The position numbers and the translations under genes are program-made. Positions 1 through 8,322 of a DNA stretch of 64,000 nucleotides are shown in pieces. Every line of letters starts with the position of its first letter. The stretch's first letter is position 1. The stretch covers positions 10,920 to 74,919 of the forward strand of contig NZ_JAJCIC010000025.1 of NCBI RefSeq assembly GCF_020554865.1, written 5' to 3'. The stretch comes from Lacrimispora sp. 210928-DFI.3.58. Lineage in GTDB: Bacteria; Bacillota; Clostridia; Lachnospirales; Lachnospiraceae. Under the pieces are notes generated by a model, which saw only the letters and a list, made by a program, of their open reading frames with translations, was not told the DNA's origin and searched no databases.

Positions 1-2330
1 ATCTTTCTCACGATATTCTGGTAGATCTGCTCTGTCATGAATGGGATCATGGGAGCAGCAGCCTTTGCCACGGTCACAAGGGCGGTGTAGAGCGTCATGT
101 AAGCATTGATCTTATCCTGCTCCATGCCCTTTGCCCAGAAACGCTCACGGCTTCTGCGCACATACCAGTTGCTCATGTCATCTACGAACTCCTGGAGAGC
201 TCTTGCAGCCTCCGGGATCTGGTAATTCATCAGGCTGTTGTCCACGGCCTTCACCATGGAGTTCATCTTTGACAAAAGCCACTTGTCCATAACCGGAAGC
301 TTGTCATACTCCAGAGCGTACTTTGTGGCGTCAAAGTCGTCAATGTTTGCGTAGAGCACCCAGAAGGCATAAGTATTCCACAGGGTTCCCATGAACTTTC
401 TCTGTCCCTCTGTCACAGCCTTATCCTGATAACGCTTCGGGATCCACGGAGCGCTGCAGGTGTAGAAGAACCAGCGGATCGCGTCTGCGCCATGGGCAGC
501 CAGCGTCTCAAAGGGATCTACCGCATTTCCCTTTGACTTGCTCATCTTCTGCCCGTTCTCATCCAGCACAAGTCCCATAACGATAACATTCTCATAAGGA
601 GCCTTGTTGAACAGCAATGTGGACTCTGCTAACAGGGAATAGAACCAGCCTCTTGTCTGGTCTACCGCCTCGGAGATGAACTGTGCCGGGAACTGGGATT
701 CAAACAGTTCCTTATTCTCAAATGGATAATGGTGCTGTGCAAATGGCATTGCTCCTGAGTCAAACCAGCAGTCGATGACCTCTGGCACACGCTTCATGGT
801 GCCGCCGCACTTCGGGCACTTGATATTGACATTGTCAATGTATGGGCGGTGGAGCTCAATGTCGTCCGGGCAGTTGTCGGACATGCTCTTTAATTCCTCG
901 ATGCTTCCGATGGAATGCTGGCAGCCGCACTCGCACTCCCAGATGTTGAGCGGTGTGCCCCAATATCTATTTCTGGATATGCCCCAATCCTGGATATTCT
1001 CCAGCCAATCGCCGAAACGGCCCTTGCCGATGGAATCAGGGATCCAGTTGATGGTGTTGTTGTTGCGGATCAGGTCATCCTTCACTGCGGTCATCTTGAT
1101 GAACCAGGACTCTCTTGCATAGTAGATCAGAGGAGTGCCGCATCTCCAGCAGTGGGGATAGCTGTGCTCAAAGTTAGGCGCAGAGAACAGAAGGCCTCTT
1201 GCATCCAGATCCTTTAATACCAGGGGATCCGCATCCTTTACGAACTTGCCTGCAAACGGGGTGTCCGCTGTCATATGGCCCTGTGCATCTACCAGCTGTA
1301 CAAAGGGCAGGTCGTACTTACGTCCCACATTGGCATCGTCCTCACCAAAGGCAGGAGCGATATGAACGATACCTGTACCATCTGTCAGTGTTACATAGGT
1401 ATCGCATACAACATAGTGGCCCTTCTTATGCTGCTTTACGCCGTAGGGAACGGAGCAGTCATAGAGAGGCTCGTACTCCTTGTACTCCAGATCCTTGCCC
1501 TTATAGGTTTCAAGAATCTCGTAGCTTCCCTCTCCCAGAACCGTGTCAAGTAGGGCCTGGGCCATATAGTAGGTATAGCCGTCATTTGTCTTTACCTTTG
1601 CATACTCCTCATTTGGGTTTACGCAGAGTGCCACGTTGCTGGGAAGAGTCCAGGGTGTGGTGGTCCATGCCAGGATGTAGGCCTCCTCTCCCTTTACCTT
1701 GAACCTTGCAATGGCGGAGCGCTCCTTCACATCCTTATAGCCCTGGGCCACCTCGTGGGATGACAGGGGGGTACCGCAGCGCGGGCAGTAAGGCACAACC
1801 TTAAAGCCCTTGTACAAAAGGCCCTTGTCCCAGATCTGCTTCAATGCCCACCACTCAGACTCAATGAAATCGTTGTGGTAGGTTACGTAGGGATCCTCCA
1901 TATCAGCCCAGAAGCCAACGGTGTTGGAGAAATCCTCCCACATGCCCTTGTACTTCCAGACACTCTCCTTACACTCCTTGATAAATGGCTCCAGACCATA
2001 TTTTTCGATCTGGTCCTTGCCGTCAAGGCCCAGCTTCTTCTCCACCTCCAGCTCTACCGGAAGTCCATGGGTATCCCAGCCGGCCTTACGCGGAACCATG
2101 TAGCCCTTCATGGCGCGGTATCTTGGGATCATGTCCTTGATCACGCGTGTCTCCACATGTCCGATGTGGGGCTTTCCGTTGGCTGTGGGCGGGCCATCAT
2201 AGAATACATAGGGTTCGCAGCCCTCGCGCATCTTGATGCTCTTCTCGAAAATGTGATGTTCTTCCCAGAACTTTTCGATCTCTTTTTCCCGTTCCACAAA
2301 TTTCAGATCTGTAGAAACTTTGTCATACAT
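1..2330 (-). CDS. ileS: Isoleucyl-tRNA synthetase, 5' part (gene runs off the window)
   Basis: Charges tRNA-Ile with isoleucine in the cytoplasm. About 776 residues are visible; the C-terminal anticodon-binding part lies beyond the left edge. The class I signatures are present: HIGH at residues 55-58 and KMSKS at about 595-599, with a long CP1 editing insertion between them. The wording around HIGH ([14 protein letters not shown]) and the opening [10 protein letters not shown] resemble the longer, eukaryote-like IleS type found in many clostridia. The start is the ATG at 2330, preceded by GGAGGAATAGG. A T-box leader upstream implies control by uncharged tRNA-Ile. The identity is secure. Confidence 0.97.
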   Translation of the reverse strand, partial: MYDKVSTDLKFVEREKEIEKFWEEHHIFEKSIKMREGCEPYVFYDGPPTANGKPHIGHVETRVIKDMIPRYRAMKGYMVPRKAGWDTHGLPVELEVEKKLGLDGKDQIEKYGLEPFIKECKESVWKYKGMWEDFSNTVGFWADMEDPYVTYHNDFIESEWWALKQIWDKGLLYKGFKVVPYCPRCGTPLSSHEVAQGYKDVKERSAIARFKVKGEEAYILAWTTTPWTLPSNVALCVNPNEEYAKVKTNDGYTYYMAQALLDTVLGEGSYEILETYKGKDLEYKEYEPLYDCSVPYGVKQHKKGHYVVCDTYVTLTDGTGIVHIAPAFGEDDANVGRKYDLPFVQLVDAQGHMTADTPFAGKFVKDADPLVLKDLDARGLLFSAPNFEHSYPHCWRCGTPLIYYARESWFIKMTAVKDDLIRNNNTINWIPDSIGKGRFGDWLENIQDWGISRNRYWGTPLNIWECECGCQHSIGSIEELKSMSDNCPDDIELHRPYIDNVNIKCPKCGGTMKRVPEVIDCWFDSGAMPFAQHHYPFENKELFESQFPAQFISEAVDQTRGWFYSLLAESTLLFNKAPYENVIVMGLVLDENGQKMSKSKGNAVDPFETLAAHGADAIRWFFYTCSAPWIPKRYQDKAVTEGQRKFMGTLWNTYAFWVLYANIDDFDATKYALEYDKLPVMDKWLLSKMNSMVKAVDNSLMNYQIPEAARALQEFVDDMSNWYVRRSRERFWAKGMEQDKINAYMTLYTALVTVAKAAAPMIPFMTEQIYQNIVRK

Positions 2331-2421
2331 CTTCCTATTCCTCCGTTTGATCGATGCTTAAGGCCTCTGCGCTTTATTTCCATTTCCTGTAAATATAAAA
2401 TGAAATAGAATCCTGCCCGGA

Positions 2422-2475
2422 GGGCTTTTTGTATCATAGGAGACTCCGGAGGAGTTTCCTATGATACAAAAAAGC
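2422..2475. repeat. 25-bp imperfect inverted repeat between T-box terminator and ileS
   Basis: The arms (about 2422-2447 and 2448-2475) share the pattern GGCTTTTTgTATCATAGGA and meet with almost no loop. On the minus strand the distal arm begins inside the T-tract of the T-box terminator, so the palindrome is transcribed whenever the leader reads through. It may be an inserted palindromic element or a second hairpin; no function can be assigned. Confidence 0.6.
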
Positions 2476-2502
2476 CCCCGCCCTGTAATAGGACGGGAGC
2501 CT
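2470..2502 (-). terminator. Intrinsic terminator of the ileS T-box leader
   Basis: On the minus strand a GC-rich stem (GGCTCCCGTCCT pairing with AGGGCGGGGGC) around a short ATTAC loop is followed by a run of six T. It sits just after the T-box sequence, the expected place for the terminator that competes with the antiterminator. Confidence 0.8.
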
Positions 2503-2729
2503 GACTTCGCGCAAAAGCCCCGTTTCACCACCTGTTACTGCATACTGTCATATGCGCTCCCCTTAACGCCGGGAAAACGGCCTAGCTTAGTACCCTGCAG
2601 AGGGATTCAGCCGGCAGCTCCGGAGTGATCTTCGCTCCAATCCCTCCTGCGCCGGATTCTCACCGCCACCGGCTCTCTTTGGCTTCAGGAAAGGGCTACT
2701 GTCTCCTTCATTGCTTTTCATAATGAACT
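2476..2729 (-). promoter_or_regulatory. T-box leader (tRNA-Ile sensing) of ileS
   Basis: Read on the minus strand, the leader shows the Stem I elements of T-boxes in order: GAGAGCCGGTGGCGGTGAGAA, then GCGAAGATCACTCCGGAG with ATC as the likely specifier codon (isoleucine), then the AGGTGGT core that pairs with the tRNA acceptor end, then a terminator. The ATC specifier agrees with the downstream gene. The TGGT core fits a tRNA with discriminator A. The part after the core (GAAACGGGG) departs from the usual ACCGCG. Confidence 0.85.
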
Positions 2730-2734
2730 TCTTT

Positions 2735-2763
2735 ATTATAATAATGGGACCAGGAAATGTCAA
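2735..2763 (-). promoter_or_regulatory. Promoter of the ileS leader
   Basis: Perfect consensus on the minus strand: TTGACA (2758-2763), 17-base spacer, TATAAT (2735-2740). Transcription would start near 2728, at the 5' end of the T-box leader. It is divergent from the thiamine promoter 22 bp away. Confidence 0.85.
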
Positions 2764-2784
2764 CCTAATCTATGTAAAAAAAGA

Positions 2785-2813
2785 TTGACATCCTCTTTTG
2801 CCTGTTTTATACT
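2785..2813 (+). promoter_or_regulatory. Promoter of the thiazole operon
   Basis: TTGACA (2785-2790), 17-base spacer, TATACT (2808-2813), immediately upstream of the TPP riboswitch. Near-consensus housekeeping promoter. Confidence 0.85.
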
Positions 2814-2832
2814 TGTTTCTGTAAATTGAATT

Positions 2833-2921
2833 GCGGGGAGCTTGTGTACCAGGCTGAGAGGAAGCAGAGAGCTTCGACCCATATACCTGATTTGGATAAT
2901 GCCAACGTAGGGACGTGCCAT
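2833..2921 (+). promoter_or_regulatory. TPP riboswitch (THI element)
   Basis: Contains the conserved THI-box segments: GGGGAGCTTGTGTACC, GGCTGAGAGGAAGC, GACCCATATACCTGAT and GGATAATGCCAACGTAGGGA. It lies between a strong promoter and an intrinsic terminator and precedes thiS, so it should switch off the thiazole operon when thiamine pyrophosphate is plentiful. Confidence 0.97.
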
Positions 2922-2937
2922 TTGTAATAAGAAATTA

Positions 2938-2967
2938 TGGGGACCGCTGTTGGCGGTCCCTTTTTTG
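2938..2967 (+). terminator. Terminator of the TPP riboswitch
   Basis: GGGACCGC / GCGGTCCC type stem followed by six T, 17 bases after the aptamer. It acts as the expression platform: transcription stops here when TPP is bound. Confidence 0.9.
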
Positions 2968-3141
2968 TGGGATATCCAAACTTTTGATTTACAACCTTAT
3001 TAACATCAGAGACAGCTGAATATTGGAATAGCTGAGATTGGACCAAAGAGTTCATGAAGGGGCGCACCACCGCGGGTACGTTTCTTTGTGGACTCTTTTC
3101 TATTTTCCAAACAGCTGCCGCAGAAAGGAGGCCTGCATAAA

Positions 3142-3345
3142 ATGATACGGATTACCGTAAACGGCGTGCCAACCCGCCTTGACTGCCCCATGTCAGTGGC
3201 CAACTACCTGGAAGACAGGGGCTACAATACTGCCAGAATTGCTGTGGAGCTAAACGGCGCCATTCTCCCGAAGGCCCGCTACTCCTCCACCGCGCTGACG
3301 GAGGCCGACACCATGGAAGTTGTAAGCTTTGTAGGAGGAGGGTGA
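3142..3345 (+). CDS. thiS: Sulfur carrier protein ThiS
   Basis: A 67-residue ubiquitin-fold carrier that ends in the required Gly-Gly (residues 66-67). ThiF adenylates this terminus; it is then converted to a thiocarboxylate that gives sulfur to ThiG for thiazole formation. The start is the ATG at 3142, behind GAAAGGAGG; upstream in-frame extensions lack a ribosome site. First gene of thiSFGH-tenI under the TPP riboswitch; thiF follows within 6 bases. Confidence 0.93.
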   Translation: MIRITVNGVPTRLDCPMSVANYLEDRGYNTARIAVELNGAILPKARYSSTALTEADTMEVVSFVGGG

Positions 3346-3350
3346 TCTTA

Positions 3351-3989
3351 ATGCCATTATTCACGAAAGATGAAATCTACACTGCCCTCAACACCCGCCA
3401 CTCCCCTGAAACCCAGGCCCTTCTCACAGAGGGACGCGTTGCCATTGCAGGTCTGGGGGGCCTGGGCTCCAACACGGCCTTTTATCTGGCCCGCATCGGC
3501 GTGGGCCATCTGCACCTCATCGATTTTGATGTTGTAGACCTGACCAATTTAAACCGCCAGCAGTATTTTATGGAACATGTGGGGATGTATAAGACAGAGG
3601 CCTTACAATCCCTGCTCTTTCGCATCAATCCCTATCTGGACATCACCACGGACACTGTCCGGGTTACAGAGGAGAATGTAAAGGAGCTGTTTTCCGGGGA
3701 CGACATTATCTGTGAGGCCTTTGATGTGCCGGAGGCCAAAGCTGTCCTGGTAAATGGCATCCTGGAGCATTTTCCGGAAAAGAAGCTGGTCTGTGCTTCC
3801 GGGATGGCAGGCGCGGCCAGCAGCAACCTCATCCGAACCCGCAGGATCAGTCCCAACTTCTACCTATGCGGTGATGAGGTCACGGAGGCTGTGCACGGCC
3901 GCGGGCTCATGGCCCCCAGAGTGGCCGTCTGCGCTGCCCATGAGGCCAACATGATCACCCGGCTGCTGTTGGGAGAGGAAGAACCCTAG
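3351..3989 (+). CDS. thiF: ThiS adenylyltransferase ThiF
   Basis: Activates the C-terminus of ThiS with ATP. The 212-residue protein has the E1-like nucleotide-binding motif GLGGLGSN (residues 34-41), the acidic strand HLIDFDVVDLTNLNRQQ, and overall the short ThiF form typical of anaerobic Firmicutes rather than the longer MoeB form. The ATG at 3351 is chosen because GGAGGAGGGTGA lies about 9 bases upstream. It is cotranscribed with thiS and thiG. Substrate specificity is inferred from the neighbours. Confidence 0.92.
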   Translation: MPLFTKDEIYTALNTRHSPETQALLTEGRVAIAGLGGLGSNTAFYLARIGVGHLHLIDFDVVDLTNLNRQQYFMEHVGMYKTEALQSLLFRINPYLDITTDTVRVTEENVKELFSGDDIICEAFDVPEAKAVLVNGILEHFPEKKLVCASGMAGAASSNLIRTRRISPNFYLCGDEVTEAVHGRGLMAPRVAVCAAHEANMITRLLLGEEEP

Positions 3990-3999
3990 TGCCATCATT

Positions 4000-4061
4000 G
4001 TAACTGTTCAGAACGGGGCATCTTCTTGCCCGGCTGATTTCCCACCGTCCTGAATAGTTAC
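4000..4061. repeat. Small palindromic element, family A copy 1
   Basis: The arms GTAACTGTTCAGAACGG (4000-4016) and the inverse at 4045-4061 match at 15 of 17 bases and enclose TCTTCTTGCCCGGC. The same arm and the same inner segment recur at 29215-29367. It lies in the thiF-thiG gap, inside a transcribed operon, so it would form an RNA hairpin there. Confidence 0.75.
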
Positions 4062-4094
4062 ACATCATTTATGAAAGAAAGAAGGAACAATACA

Positions 4095-4871
4095 ATGAAT
4101 CAGAAAAATGACAATTTCATCCTGGGAGGCCATGAATTTACCTCCCGCTTCATCCTGGGCTCCGGCAAATTTTCCCTTGACCTGGTAACTGCTTGTGTGG
4201 AAAAGGCCGGGGCGCAGATCATTACCCTGGCTCTGCGCCGTGCAAATGAGGGCGGCCTTGCAAATATCCTGGACTATATCCCGGACACCGTCACCCTCCT
4301 TCCCAACACCTCCGGCGCCAGAAATGCTGAGGAGGCCGTGCGGATCGCCCGCCTCTCCCGCGAAGTCTGCGGCAGTAATTTTGTAAAGATCGAGGTCATC
4401 CACGACTCCAAATATCTCCTTCCGGACAACTACGAGACCATCAAGGCCACGGAGATCCTGGCCAAAGAGGGCTTTGTGGTAATGCCCTATATGTACCCTG
4501 ATCTGAATGCTGCCAGGGATCTTGCAAATGCAGGAGCTGCCTGCATTATGCCTCTGGGCTCTCCCATCGGCTCCAACAAGGGGCTCTGCACCAAAACCTT
4601 TATCCAGATCCTGATCGACGAGATCGACCTGCCCATCATTGTAGATGCCGGCATTGGCCGCCCTTCTCAGGCATGTGAAGCCATGGAAATGGGAGCTGCC
4701 GCAGTGATGGCAAATACAGCCATCGCCACTGCCGGGGATATTCCTGCTATGGCGGAGGCCTTTAAGAAGGCAATCGAAGCAGGAAGGGCCGCTTATCTCT
4801 CCGGCCTTGGAAGGACCATTGACAAGGGTGCCAGCCCATCCTCTCCTTTGACGGGATATTTGCAGGATTAG
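4095..4871 (+). CDS. thiG: Thiazole synthase ThiG
   Basis: Condenses deoxyxylulose 5-phosphate, dehydroglycine and ThiS thiocarboxylate into the thiazole phosphate. It is 258 residues long, the usual length, and has K98 in the VKIEV strand where the family forms a Schiff base. GMG-type phosphate loops near the end ([24 protein letters not shown]) are intact. The ATG at 4095 follows AGAAGGAAC; the ATG at 4071 would place that site inside the gene. It follows thiF after a palindromic repeat and precedes thiH by 21 bases. Confidence 0.96.
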   Translation: MNQKNDNFILGGHEFTSRFILGSGKFSLDLVTACVEKAGAQIITLALRRANEGGLANILDYIPDTVTLLPNTSGARNAEEAVRIARLSREVCGSNFVKIEVIHDSKYLLPDNYETIKATEILAKEGFVVMPYMYPDLNAARDLANAGAACIMPLGSPIGSNKGLCTKTFIQILIDEIDLPIIVDAGIGRPSQACEAMEMGAAAVMANTAIATAGDIPAMAEAFKKAIEAGRAAYLSGLGRTIDKGASPSSPLTGYLQD

Positions 4872-4892
4872 ATTACCAGGAGGAATAGGAAA

Positions 4893-6107
4893 ATGGAACA
4901 GGAGCATTTTAACGAAAGTATTTATAATGAAGAAATTCTGGAGGACTTAAAGAAAAACAGGATCGATCATATGACCTATCTTCCGGGCATGGAGGTTCTC
5001 CGGTCTGACATCATGGACAGAGTGGTCACAGCAGCCAAAAATTATGACTGCGGCAGATATACAGAAGGGGATGTGCGCCGCGCCCTGGCACATGACAACC
5101 GCACTCCGGAGGATTTTGCCGCCCTTCTCTCCCCTGCCGCCCTTCCTCTTCTGGAGGAGATCGCCCAGGAGGCCCGCAGGGAGACGCGCAAGCATTTCGG
5201 CAACAGCGTCAACATGTTCACTCCCCTTTACATTGCCAACTACTGCGCCAATTACTGCATCTACTGCGGCTTTAACTGCCACAACAAGATCAACCGCGCA
5301 AAGCTGACGCCGGATCAGATCCGCCTGGAAATGGAAGCCATCGCCAAAACAGGGCTCCAGGAGATTCTGATCCTGACAGGGGAAAGCCGTGAGAAATCGG
5401 ATGTGGCCTACATTGGAGAAGCATGTAAGATCGCAAGAGAGTATTTTAAGGTCATCGGGCTGGAGATCTATCCCATGAATTCCGATGAGTATGCCTACCT
5501 CCATAAATGCGGTGCGGACTACGTTACCGTCTTCCAGGAGACCTACAACTCCGACAAATATGAATCACTGCACCTTGCCGGGCACAAACGGATCTTTCCC
5601 TACCGCATCAATGCTCAGGAGCGCGCTCTCATGGGCGGCATGAGGGGCGTGGGCTTCGGCGCCCTGCTGGGCCTGGACGACTTCCGGAAAGATGCATTTG
5701 CCACGGGTATCCACGCCTATCTGCTGCAGCGCAAATATCCCCATGCCGAGATCGCATTTTCCTGCCCCAGACTGCGCCCCATCATCAACAATGACAGGAT
5801 CAATCCCATGGATGTCCACGAGCCCCAGCTTCTGCAGGTAGTCTGCGCCTACCGCCTGTTCATGCCCTTTGCCTCCATCACGGTTTCCACAAGGGAATGC
5901 GCCCGTGTCCGTGACAATCTGGTAAATATCGCTGCCACCAAAATTTCTGCCGGTGTCAGCACCGGGATCGGCGAGCACTCCGATGAAATCAAGACGAAAG
6001 GAGACGACCAGTTTGAGATCTCAGACGGAAGATCCGTGGATGAGGTCTATCACGCTCTCTTAGAGCATGAGCTCCAGCCGGTCATGAACGATTATGTGTA
6101 TGTCTGA
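4893..6107 (+). CDS. thiH: 2-iminoacetate synthase ThiH (radical SAM tyrosine lyase)
   Basis: Cleaves tyrosine to dehydroglycine (2-iminoacetate) plus p-cresol using S-adenosylmethionine and a [4Fe-4S] cluster. The cluster-binding CX3CX2C is at C118, C122 and C125 (CANYCIYC). It is 404 residues long with the C-terminal BATS-type domain expected of the family. The start follows AGGAGGAATAGGAAA. Using ThiH instead of the glycine oxidase ThiO is typical of anaerobes. The end overlaps the start of the next gene by 14 bases, indicating translational coupling. Confidence 0.95.
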   Translation: MEQEHFNESIYNEEILEDLKKNRIDHMTYLPGMEVLRSDIMDRVVTAAKNYDCGRYTEGDVRRALAHDNRTPEDFAALLSPAALPLLEEIAQEARRETRKHFGNSVNMFTPLYIANYCANYCIYCGFNCHNKINRAKLTPDQIRLEMEAIAKTGLQEILILTGESREKSDVAYIGEACKIAREYFKVIGLEIYPMNSDEYAYLHKCGADYVTVFQETYNSDKYESLHLAGHKRIFPYRINAQERALMGGMRGVGFGALLGLDDFRKDAFATGIHAYLLQRKYPHAEIAFSCPRLRPIINNDRINPMDVHEPQLLQVVCAYRLFMPFASITVSTRECARVRDNLVNIAATKISAGVSTGIGEHSDEIKTKGDDQFEISDGRSVDEVYHALLEHELQPVMNDYVYV

Positions 6108-6660
6108 TATCATTGCAGTCACGAACCGCCAGCTCTGCACCCGCCCCTTTTTGGAGCAGATGGAGCGCGTCTGCCTCTCCCGTCCAAAGGCAGTGATCCT
6201 GCGCGAAAAGGATCTGCCGGAAGACCAGTATGAAAAACTTGCAAAGGAGGTACTGGCAATATGCAGGGCCCGCCAGGTGCCCTGTATCCTCCACACCTAT
6301 CCGGAGGCTGCAAGGCATCTTGGCTGCAGGGCCATTCATCTTCCGCTGCCCCTGCTGCGGGAGTACGCCGGCAGACTGGACGGCTTTCCTGTCATCGGAA
6401 CCTCTGTCCACTCTGTGGAGGATGCCCTGGAAGCCCAAGGCTTAGGGGCCACCTACATGACCGCCGGACACATTTACGCTACGGACTGCAAGAAGGGCCT
6501 TCCCCCCAGAGGCACTGAGTTCCTCCGCCAGGTGTGCGGACAGGTTCACATTCCCGTTTATGCCATCGGCGGTATTAAACCGGATAAGAGGCAGATCCAT
6601 GAGGTGATGGCCTGCGGCGCGGCAGGGGGATGTGTGATGTCGGGGATGATGACGCTCTAA
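6094..6660 (+). CDS. tenI: TenI-like thiazole tautomerase (ThiE/TenI family)
   Basis: A 188-residue TIM-barrel protein of the ThiE/TenI family. The segment GHIYATDCKKGLPPRG resembles the TenI signature (GHVFETDCKKG) rather than the phosphate-binding region of true thiamine phosphate synthase, so thiazole tautomerase is the better call. A ThiE role cannot be excluded. Two possible starts (ATG 6094 and 6100) both overlap the end of thiH and neither has a clear ribosome site, consistent with coupled translation. Its stop overlaps the stop of convergent pxpA by 4 bases. Confidence 0.75.
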   Translation: MCMSDIIAVTNRQLCTRPFLEQMERVCLSRPKAVILREKDLPEDQYEKLAKEVLAICRARQVPCILHTYPEAARHLGCRAIHLPLPLLREYAGRLDGFPVIGTSVHSVEDALEAQGLGATYMTAGHIYATDCKKGLPPRGTEFLRQVCGQVHIPVYAIGGIKPDKRQIHEVMACGAAGGCVMSGMMTL

Positions 6661-7412
6661 AAAGCCTGCACTTCCACCCCCGCCTTCTCCAGTGCCCCGC
6701 GTATCCTCTGTACAAACGCCAAAGCCTTGGGGCTGTCACCGTGGACGCATACGGAATCCGCCTGTATGGAGATCTCGGTTCCGTCTACCGCGGTAACAGT
6801 CCCCTCCTTCGCCATGCGGATCACACGGCCCACGGCATAGTCCTCATCCTCGATCATAGCCCCCGGCATAGTCCTGGGGACCAGGGAGCCGTCAGCCTGG
6901 TAGCCCCGGTCGGCAAACACCTCGCTGGCATAGGGCAGACCGGTATCCTCTGCCGCGCGTATCATCTGGCTTCCGCTCAGAGCCAGCAGCACCAGTGTCT
7001 TGTCCACTGCCCTCACTGCCTCGCAGACAGCTCTTGCCAGGTCATAATCCTTTCCTGCCATGTTATAGAGGGCGCCGTGGGGCTTTACATGGTTCAGCCT
7101 GAGGCCTGCTCCGTCACAGAAGGCCTTTAAGGCGCCGATCTGATACTGGACATATGCCTTTGCCTCCTCCGGCTTCAAAGTCATATTCCGGCGGCCAAAG
7201 CCCATAAGGTCCGGCAGGCCCGGATGGGCTCCTATGTGGACACGGTTTTCGCGGCACAGCTTTACAGTCCTTGCCATTACCATGGGATCGCCGCCGTGAA
7301 AGCCGCAGGCCACATTGGCCGAGGTAACATAAGGGATGACCTCCTCATCCATGCCGATCCGGTATGCCCCAAAGCTTTCTCCCAGATCGCAGTTCAAATC
7401 AATTTTTGACAT
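6657..7412 (-). CDS. pxpA: 5-oxoprolinase subunit A (LamB/YcsF family)
   Basis: With PxpB and PxpC this forms the bacterial ATP-dependent 5-oxoprolinase, which opens 5-oxoproline (pyroglutamate) to glutamate. The 251-residue protein opens with the family hallmark DLNCDLGESFG and has NVACGFHGGDP and VKPHGALYN, carrying the conserved Asp and His residues of the fold. It is the last gene of the long minus-strand run that starts at livK. Subunits B and C lie three genes upstream, separated from it only by the DUF1445 gene. Confidence 0.95.
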   Translation of the reverse strand: MSKIDLNCDLGESFGAYRIGMDEEVIPYVTSANVACGFHGGDPMVMARTVKLCRENRVHIGAHPGLPDLMGFGRRNMTLKPEEAKAYVQYQIGALKAFCDGAGLRLNHVKPHGALYNMAGKDYDLARAVCEAVRAVDKTLVLLALSGSQMIRAAEDTGLPYASEVFADRGYQADGSLVPRTMPGAMIEDEDYAVGRVIRMAKEGTVTAVDGTEISIQADSVCVHGDSPKALAFVQRIRGALEKAGVEVQAF

Positions 7413-7454
7413 ATATCCCAGCTCCTTTTTCTTTCCACATGCAGTTTGCCTTTT

Positions 7455-8252
7455 TTACAGCTTCAGCTGCACATTTTTCACATCCGTAATAAACATATGC
7501 CCTGGGGCATGGGTGATGGCAAATGGGGGCTTTGAGCTCATAAGCACTGCCTGGGGCGTCACGCCGCAGGGCCAGAACACCGGAGCCTCCCCCTCATGGA
7601 TCGTGACCATGTCGCCAAAATCAGGGTGCTCCAGATCCGTGATCCCGATCGCCTCCGGGGCCCCGATATGCACCGGGGCTCCATGGACCCTGGGCATGGC
7701 TGCCGTGATCGCCACAGCCGCCGGTATCTGGCGGTATGGAATGGGCCGCATGCTGACGACCATGTTCCCTGAAAATATGCCTGCAGGGGCACAGGGGATG
7801 TTGGTCTTATACATAGGCACATTGACCCCCTCCTCTATCTGCCTTACGGGGATCCCTGCCTCCAAAAGCTCTGACTCAAAGGAAAAGCTGCACCCGATCA
7901 GAAAGCTTACAAGCTCCCTATGAGGATCCTCAAAATACCGGGAGACATCGGTGCATTCCTCTGTCAGTTTTCCGTACTCATATACCCGGTATCCGGGGAT
8001 ATCCCTGGCAATATCGCTTCCCCTGCCAAATTCTGCAAAGGTCCTGCTCCCTCCGTCTGCCACCTCCAGAAGGGGGCAGGCCTTGGGATTTCTCTGGCAG
8101 AACAGCAAAAAGTCCCATGCCAGCTCCTTTGGGAGCACCACCAGGTTTCCCTGGGCATAGCCGCTGCACATTCCCGTTGTGGGCGATGTGATCCTGCCCT
8201 CCCGTATCAGCCTGCGAACCTCTGACGGTTTCCAATCTCCATATCCGGCCAT
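7455..8252 (-). CDS. DUF1445 hydro-lyase, D-glutamate cyclase-type (YcsI family)
   Basis: A 265-residue member of the DUF1445/YcsI family, recognised by TTGMCSGYAQGNLVVLP near the N-terminus, SFLIGCSFSFESELLEAG in the middle and HAPGHMFITD at the end. In animals this domain is the N-terminal half of D-glutamate cyclase (DGLUCY), which makes 5-oxo-D-proline from D-glutamate. Bacterial members are usually annotated only as putative hydro-lyase. The start has GAGGAGGAAG upstream. It sits between pxpC and pxpA. The specific reaction is an inference from family and context. Confidence 0.88.
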   Translation of the reverse strand: MAGYGDWKPSEVRRLIREGRITSPTTGMCSGYAQGNLVVLPKELAWDFLLFCQRNPKACPLLEVADGGSRTFAEFGRGSDIARDIPGYRVYEYGKLTEECTDVSRYFEDPHRELVSFLIGCSFSFESELLEAGIPVRQIEEGVNVPMYKTNIPCAPAGIFSGNMVVSMRPIPYRQIPAAVAITAAMPRVHGAPVHIGAPEAIGITDLEHPDFGDMVTIHEGEAPVFWPCGVTPQAVLMSSKPPFAITHAPGHMFITDVKNVQLKL

Positions 8253-8322
8253 CTTTTCTTCCTCCTCGCGCAGTTCGTCTTTTCATAGATCTTGAGTTTC
8301 CATATTTTGTACTATGTCTTTC

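Noticed and set aside
3051..3115. CACCACCGCGGGTACG resembling part of a T-box core ahead of thiS
   Set aside because: The orientation does not fit a plus-strand T-box (it resembles the complement), there is no Stem I, and the TPP riboswitch already explains control.
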